Below are positions 5,220 to 9,895 of a stretch of 9,895 nt of DNA, piece after piece. Position 1 is the stretch's first letter. Each line of letters opens with the position of its first letter. The notes beneath the pieces were generated by a model. It searched no databases. It saw only the letters and a program-made list of their open reading frames with translations, and was not told the origin of the DNA. The position numbers were made by a program, and so were the translations under genes. Source of the stretch: a candidate division Zixibacteria bacterium DG_27 (lineage in GTDB: Bacteria > Zixibacteria > MSB-5A5 > DG-27); the NCBI GenBank assembly GCA_001302725.1, contig LIZU01000024.1, forward strand, positions 1-9,895, in the 5' to 3' direction.

Positions 5220-6992
5220 CTATTTCAACAAGACCATCTTCCCGATGGAGCAGTTACCGTTCACCTCCATTCTATAGAAGTAGACTCCGGAAGGTTGGTC
5301 CGGAAGCGCAAGCACCAGCTCCTGAGTGCCGGCGGGTAGTCTTCCCTCGAAGGCTTTGGCAACTCGCTGTCCCTTGATATTGAAAACCTCCAGGGCGACA
5401 GAACTTCCGACCGGCAGCTCCAGGCTCAGGCTGGTGGCGCTGTTGAAGGGATTGGGGCCAATACGAGCACGGAAAGGAACATCTGCGTGAGGCACCTCGC
5501 CAACGCTGTGATAGAGAGGTACCAACTCCACCTCCAAAGGCGTCCAGCCGTAGCTTGCGACCTCCACTCCAGAGACGGTCTGAGGTTCGTAACCGTTGGC
5601 GCGGAAATGTAAGGTGTAGTTCCCCTCCAAGAGCAGGATATCAAACCTGCCGTAAGCGGATTCGCTTTTTCGGAGGTTGACCCCGGATTGCTCCGGTCGA
5701 CCCTCGATGGTGATTTCGGCGACGACTGCTTCGCCGCTTATGCTGTCTACGGCGTGCACCGTGATTCCGGGGCCGTGACAGGCTTTTTCGAAAGCCCACA
5801 AAATGCCCGGTTTGTTGTCCTCATAGACCCCCTCGATCTCGTCTCCCGGTATAATGAAATGTGGGTAAGGGAGGGTTTCAATCGTGAAGCAATAGGTGCG
5901 GTTTATGGCATACTGATAATTGGCGGCCATCCCCCGCTCGCAGTGTTCCCGTCCACAATCGTAGGTTCCACTCCCCCCGTAACTGGTAATCTCAGAGGCC
6001 AGCTCAAGTGCGAGCCGGGTATAGACATCGTCATCGGGAGTGTAAGGCCACTCCGCCCACGGGTAAAGGACAATCTCTCCGTAGCTGTGATAAGTGAAGG
6101 CGATAAGGAAATGCTCCTGGGCGGACAGATTCCTCATCCCCTCAATTTCACCCTCGGAGTAAGGATACTCCCCCCGATAATCGTGAGCCCAGGGGTCGGA
6201 GTTGCCGTATTCCCAGTTGTGCTCGTAGTTACGATTAAGATCCACCCCGTCGGTGGGGCAGGTCCACCAATCGTTACATCCGTATTCGTAGAGGATGCGG
6301 TTACCGTTGGTGTCTCTGGTGTTTTTCCGCCAGTAGTAGCTGATGCCGTTCTCGACGACCAGATGACCGTCAGGATTGACTATCGGAACGATGAAGATCT
6401 CCATATTATCAATCCAAAACGTAACTGTGGAATCGACGCCATAACCTTGAAGAAGCTCGTTTGTCATACGCATGCAGATCTCCGTCCCCATGAGCTCGCA
6501 GGCGTGATGATTACCATCCAGGAGGACTTGCGGCTCATCTTCCTGAAGTGTGGGGTTATCGGAGATCTTGAGGCCCCAGACGGTTCTCCCCTCCTCGAAG
6601 GAGCTGCCCAGACTGTCCAACTTGACCAGGTGAGGATAGTCTATCTGGTATTGATGAAGAGCTTCTACAACCTCAGCGTAGGTGTGATATTCGGGGTCAA
6701 GCTGTGTCACCGTCGGAGGCTCAACAAACTCCGACAGATATTTATAGTTGATATCCGACAGCCTGATAGCCCCTAGCTCTTCTGAATTGACCAGATAATC
6801 TCCGATCTCCCCTTCGAACTCCAACACCGATTCTAAGTCGAATTGCTCTACAAAGGAGACTGCCTCCGGAGTTGTCAGCGGAATCCTGACCAGGTGCTGA
6901 TCACCGGCAAGGCTCTGACCGGAAAGGAGAAAAACCAGTACCAACAGCGCCCCCAAGTGAAAAAGGTGGCTTGATCTCAGATCCGTTCTCAT
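5220..6992 (-). CDS. Secreted zinc carboxypeptidase (M14 family) with C-terminal sorting-type domain
   Basis: A 590-residue exported metallopeptidase that removes C-terminal residues from peptides. The start is ATG at 6992, because GAGG (complement of 7000-7003) sits 7 nt upstream; an in-frame ATG at 7031 would add 13 residues that include this site. Residues 1-29 form a signal peptide (LGALLVLVFLLSG, likely cut after SLA). A pro-like region is followed by the M14 catalytic domain. Zinc ligands are H163 and E166 (HACE) and H302 (TYHSYGE), with GVDLNRNY for substrate binding and catalytic E372 (FTIETLPYP). A carboxypeptidase-regulatory-like beta domain follows (ITVHAVDSISGE...). The last 75 or so residues (IGPNPFNSATSLSLELP ... 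GVYFYRMEVNG ... KMVLLK) match the FlgD-like/type IX secretion sorting tail. Likely secreted or surface-anchored for protein scavenging. Confidence 0.93.
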   Translation of the reverse strand: MRTDLRSSHLFHLGALLVLVFLLSGQSLAGDQHLVRIPLTTPEAVSFVEQFDLESVLEFEGEIGDYLVNSEELGAIRLSDINYKYLSEFVEPPTVTQLDPEYHTYAEVVEALHQYQIDYPHLVKLDSLGSSFEEGRTVWGLKISDNPTLQEDEPQVLLDGNHHACELMGTEICMRMTNELLQGYGVDSTVTFWIDNMEIFIVPIVNPDGHLVVENGISYYWRKNTRDTNGNRILYEYGCNDWWTCPTDGVDLNRNYEHNWEYGNSDPWAHDYRGEYPYSEGEIEGMRNLSAQEHFLIAFTYHSYGEIVLYPWAEWPYTPDDDVYTRLALELASEITSYGGSGTYDCGREHCERGMAANYQYAINRTYCFTIETLPYPHFIIPGDEIEGVYEDNKPGILWAFEKACHGPGITVHAVDSISGEAVVAEITIEGRPEQSGVNLRKSESAYGRFDILLLEGNYTLHFRANGYEPQTVSGVEVASYGWTPLEVELVPLYHSVGEVPHADVPFRARIGPNPFNSATSLSLELPVGSSVALEVFNIKGQRVAKAFEGRLPAGTQELVLALPDQPSGVYFYRMEVNGNCSIGKMVLLK

Positions 6993-7151
6993 CTGCTCAC
7001 CTCTCTTTAAGGAATGCTCTTCAAATATCAACTACACAGAATATAAACGATTATCTCCGAGAAAGAGAATTATTTTGTATGTCAACACTCGGCTGCAATT
7101 GAGAGTTTGCAACCCTTCGCATTCTCCCACCAGTTGTCGTTCCGATTCCCT

Positions 7152-7221
7152 TTTTCTCTTCCCTGTTTCCTGTTCCCTGTTTCCTGTATGCTGTTTGCTG
7201 TCTACTCTTTGCTGTTTACGG
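7152..7221 (-). repeat. Degenerate 7-bp tandem repeat array E (10 units, minus orientation)
   Basis: Read on the minus strand from 7221, ten heptamers stay in phase. CAGCAAA, CAGGAAA and CAGGGAA each occur twice, and others are CAGCATA, GAGTAGA and GAGAAAA. Phase breaks by one base at 7151. This is the longest and cleanest copy of the family that also occurs at 905-925, 1039-1087, 4105-4146 and 4146-4180. It lies between the two divergent promoter regions. Confidence 0.85.
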
Positions 7222-7236
7222 GTCACACTCCGCAAC

Positions 7237-7265
7237 TTGACATAGTCAGCGGGGCTCTTTATATT
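7237..7265 (+). promoter_or_regulatory. Promoter of the ccm operon
   Basis: Perfect TTGACA (7237-7242), a 17-bp spacer and TATATT (7260-7265) form a near-consensus sigma70 promoter. The expected start is near 7272, giving a leader of about 40 nt before the ccmA ATG. No ribosome-binding sequence is visible in that leader. Confidence 0.7.
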
Positions 7266-7311
7266 CGGGAAAATTTTGCATTTAGTGGGAAATATCCCTC
7301 CCTTTTGACCC

Positions 7312-7935
7312 ATGTCCAATGCTCAGATAAAAATCTCGGGACTTTCGAAATCCTTCGACGGAAGAAGGGTCCTCTCAAATATCAGCCAACAGATCAATGA
7401 GGGGGAATGCCTGGTCATCACCGGCCCCAACGGTTCCGGCAAGACCACCCTTTTGCGCATAATGGCGGGGCTTCTCCGCCCCGGTGAGGGATCTGTGCAG
7501 TATTTTCTGGAAGACTCGATCTTGGAACGTGAGAAACTCAAAGGGAACCTAAGTCTGGTCTCAGCGGACTTGGCTTTATACGACGAGCTCACGGCACTGG
7601 AAAACCTCCACTTCCTCTCTCGAATCCAGGATTGTCATTTCAGTGAAGAGGAGCTGGTGCAGAGGCTTTCTGAATTCGGCCTAACCGAGAGAGGCAACGA
7701 CCTGGTCGGCTCCTTCTCTTCGGGGATGAAACAGAGGTTGAAATATTTCTGTGCCCTGCTCAAAGAGCCGAAGTTTCTGCTCTTAGACGAGCCGACTGCG
7801 AATCTGGACGAGGAGGGAGTGCGGCTGGTTGACGAGATAATCAGATCCCAGAAGAGGGACGGCATTGTGGTCTTAGCCACCAACGAAAGCTCTGAGCTAG
7901 ATTATGGAGAAAAAGTCCTCCAGCTTGGTCTATAA
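7312..7935 (+). CDS. ccmA: Heme exporter ATPase CcmA (cytochrome c maturation)
   Basis: ATP-binding subunit of the CcmAB(CD) complex, which uses ATP hydrolysis to release heme-loaded CcmE from CcmC. At 207 residues it is the usual CcmA length. Walker A is GPNGSGKTT at 38-46, the ABC signature SSGMKQR at 136-142, and Walker B LLLD with E160 as catalytic base. LYDELTALENL follows the Q-loop position, as in CcmA-type proteins, but the Q-loop glutamine is absent (SADLALYDELT). The switch histidine is replaced by N191 (ATNES). It is the first gene of the operon, and its end overlaps ccmB by 32 bp. Alone it could be taken for a generic ABC ATPase; the downstream ccmB-F genes settle the assignment. 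Confidence 0.92.
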   Translation: MSNAQIKISGLSKSFDGRRVLSNISQQINEGECLVITGPNGSGKTTLLRIMAGLLRPGEGSVQYFLEDSILEREKLKGNLSLVSADLALYDELTALENLHFLSRIQDCHFSEEELVQRLSEFGLTERGNDLVGSFSSGMKQRLKYFCALLKEPKFLLLDEPTANLDEEGVRLVDEIIRSQKRDGIVVLATNESSELDYGEKVLQLGL

Positions 7936-8587
7936 GGGCTGGTGTATCTTCAGCAAGGATCTCAAATCCGAACTGCGGAATCGCTACGCCCTAAACGCCC
8001 TTTTGATGTTTGCGGTCACCACCCTGGTGGCGGTGAGCTTCGCAGTGGGGCAGTTCGGCCTCGGAGAAAACCTCCTGGCCGCTTTATTCTGGATTGTGAT
8101 TTTCTTCTCGGCCCTGTCCGGACTGGCACAGACCTTCATCAAGGAGGAGGAGACCAAAACCGCTAGCACCCTGAAGTTAGTGGCCTCCGCCAGCAGCATC
8201 TATCTGGGGAAATTGACTTTCAACATCGCCCTTTTGCTCGCCCTGGAGGTTGTGATTGTCCCCCTCTTCTTTCTGCTCTCCAATGTCGGAGGCGCCAACT
8301 TGCTTTTGTTTTTTGCGGTGCTTATATTAGCCAGCCTGGGATTGGCGGCTGCCACGACTCTGATTGCGGCCATGGTCTCCAAGGCCGCGGTCAAGGGAGC
8401 GCTGTTTGCGGCTTTGTCCTTTCCAATACTCCTGCCGCTTCTGGTCACCGCCATTCAAGGGACGGAGCTCTCCTTCAAGGGCGAGGCCTTCATGAGCGGA
8501 TTTTCGGAACTGAAAGTACTCCTCTCCTATCTGGTGGTGATGCTTGTGGCCTCGCTCATGCTCTTCGATTTCGTCTGGAGCGAATGA
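7904..8587 (+). CDS. ccmB: Heme exporter membrane protein CcmB
   Basis: Inner-membrane permease subunit paired with CcmA. It has 227 residues with about six hydrophobic segments, for example LLAALFWIVIFFSALSGLA, FNIALLLALEVVIVPLFFLL and LLLFFAVLILASLGLAAATT. The N-terminal KDLKSELRNRYALNALLMFAV and the cytoplasmic stretch FIKEEETKTASTLKL are typical CcmB features. The ATG at 7904 lies inside the end of ccmA (32-bp overlap). No strong ribosome site is seen, so translation is probably coupled. Its stop is 3 bp before ccmC. Confidence 0.93.
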   Translation: MEKKSSSLVYKGWCIFSKDLKSELRNRYALNALLMFAVTTLVAVSFAVGQFGLGENLLAALFWIVIFFSALSGLAQTFIKEEETKTASTLKLVASASSIYLGKLTFNIALLLALEVVIVPLFFLLSNVGGANLLLFFAVLILASLGLAAATTLIAAMVSKAAVKGALFAALSFPILLPLLVTAIQGTELSFKGEAFMSGFSELKVLLSYLVVMLVASLMLFDFVWSE

Positions 8588-8590
8588 TTT

Positions 8591-9247
8591 ATGCCCGACT
8601 TCTGGAAATTTTTTTTACTCCTCTTAATGAGCGCGGTGATCATCGCGGCCTGGTCAATGGAGCCGCCTCAGAATCAGTTAGGGGAGGTTTCCCGCTTATT
8701 CTATTTTCATATCCCGGTGGCCTGGGTGACAGCGTTGGCATACTTCGTCGCCATGAGCCACTCTGTCCTCTATTTGAGAAGAAGGGAACTCCTCTACGAT
8801 GTCAAAGCCTCCAGCGCCGCGGAGCTGGGGACTCTGTTCTGTGTACTGGCGACCATCACCGGCTCCATTTTTGCGAAGATGACCTGGGGAGCCTTTTGGA
8901 ACTGGGACCCGCGACAGACCTCCATCTTGATCCTGCTTCTAATCTACGGCGCCTACCTGGCCCTGCGCTCCGCGGTGAGAGAGCCGGGGAGAAAAGCCGC
9001 CCTCTCGAGCGTCTACTGCATATTTGCCTTCCCGGCGGCGGTCTTTTTGATCTTCGTGACTCCGAGGGCTTATCAGTCTCTGCATCCGGCCAGCTCCGTT
9101 ATCGACACCTCCGGGAGGATTCAGATGCCGGCACCGATTTTGGTGACATTCCTGGCTTCGCTTATCTGCTTCACTCTGATTTTCATCTGGGTTTACACGT
9201 TACAGACCGCCATCGGCAGAAATCGTCTCAGTGAAAGGAAACTGTGA
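8591..9247 (+). CDS. ccmC: Heme handling protein CcmC
   Basis: Inner-membrane protein that attaches heme to the CcmE chaperone. It has 218 residues and six predicted membrane helices. The WWD heme-binding motif WGAFWNWDPRQT is at 99-110. The axial-ligand histidines are H40 (YFHIPVAW) and H165 (SLHPASS), matching the two periplasmic-loop histidines of the family. It is slightly shorter than the E. coli protein (about 245). The WWD superfamily also includes CcmF and CcsA. The short length, the two histidines flanking the motif and the position after ccmAB identify CcmC. A GGAG lies about 10 nt before the ATG, overlapping the ccmB end. Confidence 0.95.
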   Translation: MPDFWKFFLLLLMSAVIIAAWSMEPPQNQLGEVSRLFYFHIPVAWVTALAYFVAMSHSVLYLRRRELLYDVKASSAAELGTLFCVLATITGSIFAKMTWGAFWNWDPRQTSILILLLIYGAYLALRSAVREPGRKAALSSVYCIFAFPAAVFLIFVTPRAYQSLHPASSVIDTSGRIQMPAPILVTFLASLICFTLIFIWVYTLQTAIGRNRLSERKL

Positions 9248-9355
9248 ATGTCGACGAACCTCGTGGCGGTGATAGCGGTTCTGGTAATCTGGCTGGGGAT
9301 TTTCCTCTACCTGGTGCGCCTCGATAGGAAGGTCAAAAAGCTAAACCGGAAATGA
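9248..9355 (+). CDS. ccmD: Small membrane protein CcmD
   Basis: A 35-residue open frame, MSTNLVAVIAVLVIWLGIF then LYLVRLDRKVKKLNRK: one transmembrane helix followed by a basic cytoplasmic tail, the CcmD layout. CcmD stabilises the CcmABC-CcmE complex and is needed for release of holo-CcmE. The ATG directly follows the ccmC stop (9245-9247). A good ribosome site AAAGGA (9234-9239) is 8 nt upstream. Its stop overlaps the ccmE start as ATGA. Sequence conservation of CcmD is low, so size, topology and position carry the call. Confidence 0.85.
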   Translation: MSTNLVAVIAVLVIWLGIFLYLVRLDRKVKKLNRK

Positions 9356-9729
9356 ACAGAAAATACTACTACTTAGTTGGACTCATCGTAATCGCGCTTT
9401 TCCTGGCTCTGGCGATCTCCTCCTTCAGAGAATCGATAACCCCCTATGTCAGCTTCAGTGAGGCCAGAGCTTCCGGAGAGACGGTGCAGATAATCGGAAA
9501 GTTGGTGCCCGGCTCCTCTGTTTACGACACCAGCCGGGTTGCTCTGTCTTTTCAACTGCTGAGCAGACAGGGAGAGCCGATGCCGGTGGCCTATAGCTCC
9601 GGGCCAACGCCCGCCAATTTCGAGGAGGCCACCGAGATCGTTGTCATCGGCAAATACGATGGAGAAAAATTCGTGGCCGACCAGCTCTTAGTGAAGTGTC
9701 CCTCCAAGTATCAGGGAAGTCTTAACTGA
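9352..9729 (+). CDS. ccmE: Heme chaperone CcmE, CxxxY variant
   Basis: Membrane-anchored periplasmic heme chaperone of System I. It has 125 residues: one N-terminal helix (about 7-23, YLVGLIVIALFLALAI), then the OB-fold beta barrel (YVSFSEARASGETVQIIGKL ... EIVVIGKYDGEKFVADQLLVKC). Where E. coli CcmE has the heme-binding His in a HxxxY motif, this protein has C116-P-S-K-Y120. The CxxxY form is established in Desulfovibrio and archaeal CcmE, so this is a natural variant and not a loss. The tail after Y120 is only five residues, and the protein is shorter than E. coli CcmE (159). It overlaps ccmD by 4 bp and touches ccmF at 9729. Confidence 0.93.
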   Translation: MNRKYYYLVGLIVIALFLALAISSFRESITPYVSFSEARASGETVQIIGKLVPGSSVYDTSRVALSFQLLSRQGEPMPVAYSSGPTPANFEEATEIVVIGKYDGEKFVADQLLVKCPSKYQGSLN

Positions 9730-9895
9730 TGTTCGGCTCTCTCTCCCTCATCCTGGCTTTGATCTTTCTGGTGATCTCGGCACTGTTCTATTTGAGGCTC
9801 GCCGCGGGACACCTTAGGTCGTCCAAAGTGGCGAGGATCTCCTATTATCTTTTGGCGACGTTTGTCACCTTAGCCTCTGTTTATCTCTTCTCTCT
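9729..9895 (+). CDS. ccmF: Cytochrome c heme lyase subunit CcmF, N-terminal 55 codons, cut by window end
   Basis: CcmF transfers heme from CcmE to apocytochrome c in the periplasmic membrane complex. Only the first 55 codons are present. The N-terminal hydrophobic helix (LSLILALIFLVISALFYL) is followed by a short hydrophilic link and a second helix (SYYLLATFVTLASVYLFSL), the start of the large multi-helix CcmF. The ATG overlaps the last base of the ccmE stop. An AGGGAAG ribosome site (9713-9719) is 9 nt upstream. The diagnostic WWD motif lies beyond the window, so the name rests on position and topology. Confidence 0.8.
   Translation, partial: MFGSLSLILALIFLVISALFYLRLAAGHLRSSKVARISYYLLATFVTLASVYLFS

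Larger units (their letters stand above)
6993..7311. other. Divergent intergenic region between the peptidase and the ccm operon
   Basis: About 320 bp. From left to right it holds the peptidase ribosome site (7000-7003, minus strand), AT-rich DNA with a minus-strand TTGACA (7080-7085) that lacks a well-spaced -10, a ten-unit heptamer array (7152-7221), and the ccmA promoter (7237-7265) with its leader. The open frames on both strands here follow the repeat and look non-coding. Confidence 0.6.

Noticed and set aside
5688..6776. 362-codon plus-strand open frame
   Set aside because: It is the shadow of the minus-strand M14 peptidase, whose zinc ligands, catalytic Glu, signal peptide and sorting tail are all in frame.
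7080..7085. TTGACA on the minus strand upstream of the peptidase, considered as its promoter
   Set aside because: The nearest -10-like element (GATAAT) is 24 bp away, too far for a standard sigma70 promoter.
905..7221. Heptamer arrays considered as a CRISPR array
   Set aside because: There are no spacers: units are contiguous 7-mers without 20-40 bp unique sequences between them, and no cas genes are present.
7032..7319. 95-codon minus-strand open frame, and a 97-codon plus-strand frame at 7107-7400
   Set aside because: Both are translations of the heptamer array and flanking promoter DNA; the Gln/Glu/Arg-rich stretch comes directly from the 7-bp units.
8584..9234. 216-codon plus-strand frame overlapping ccmC
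   Set aside because: Wrong frame: the WWD motif, both heme-ligand histidines and membrane helices are in the frame starting at 8591.

Overview
The window reads as bacterial DNA of moderate GC content with short intergenic gaps. Its flavour is that of an uncultured member of the FCB/Zixibacteria/KSB1-like assemblage. This is inferred from the secreted M14 peptidase ending in an NPFN-type FlgD-like/type IX sorting tail, from a CxxxY-type CcmE, and from a DtxR-FeoA fusion regulator. No ribosomal or other phylogenetic marker is present, so the taxonomy is a guess.

Layout: (1) 1-781, minus strand: the 5' part of purD (phosphoribosylamine-glycine ligase), cut by the window edge. (2) 782-1179: a divergent intergenic region with two facing arrays of a degenerate 7-bp repeat, a hairpin and promoter-like sequences. 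(3) 1180-3119, plus strand: two radical SAM proteins with C-terminal cysteine clusters, translationally coupled. (4) 3359-4102, plus strand: a DtxR-type metal-dependent repressor with a FeoA domain and an unusual Arg-rich tail. (5) 4103-4227: a convergent gap holding two 7-bp repeat arrays that abut head-on at position 4146, followed by a GGAA-tetraloop hairpin. (6) 4228-5130, minus strand: an unrecognised Cys-rich protein, transcribed from a strong promoter whose -35 box lies inside a perfect 8-bp inverted repeat. The predicted transcript is leaderless. (7) 5220-6992, minus strand: a secreted zinc carboxypeptidase (M14). (8) 6993-7311: a divergent region with a ten-unit 7-bp repeat array and a near-consensus promoter for the ccm operon. 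(9) 7312-9895, plus strand: the cytochrome c maturation (System I) operon ccmA-ccmB-ccmC-ccmD-ccmE-ccmF, with the last gene cut by the window end.

The only clearly co-functional multi-gene system is ccmABCDEF. CcmAB power release of holo-CcmE, CcmC with CcmD loads heme onto CcmE, and CcmF delivers heme to apocytochrome c. CcmE carries Cys (CxxxY) in place of the classical heme-binding His, which places this operon with the variant System I described in Desulfovibrio and archaea. The paired radical SAM genes look like a two-gene operon whose substrate cannot be told from the window. The feature least explained by known annotation is the dispersed 7-bp repeat family, present in three intergenic regions with a shared consensus and strict 7-bp phase.
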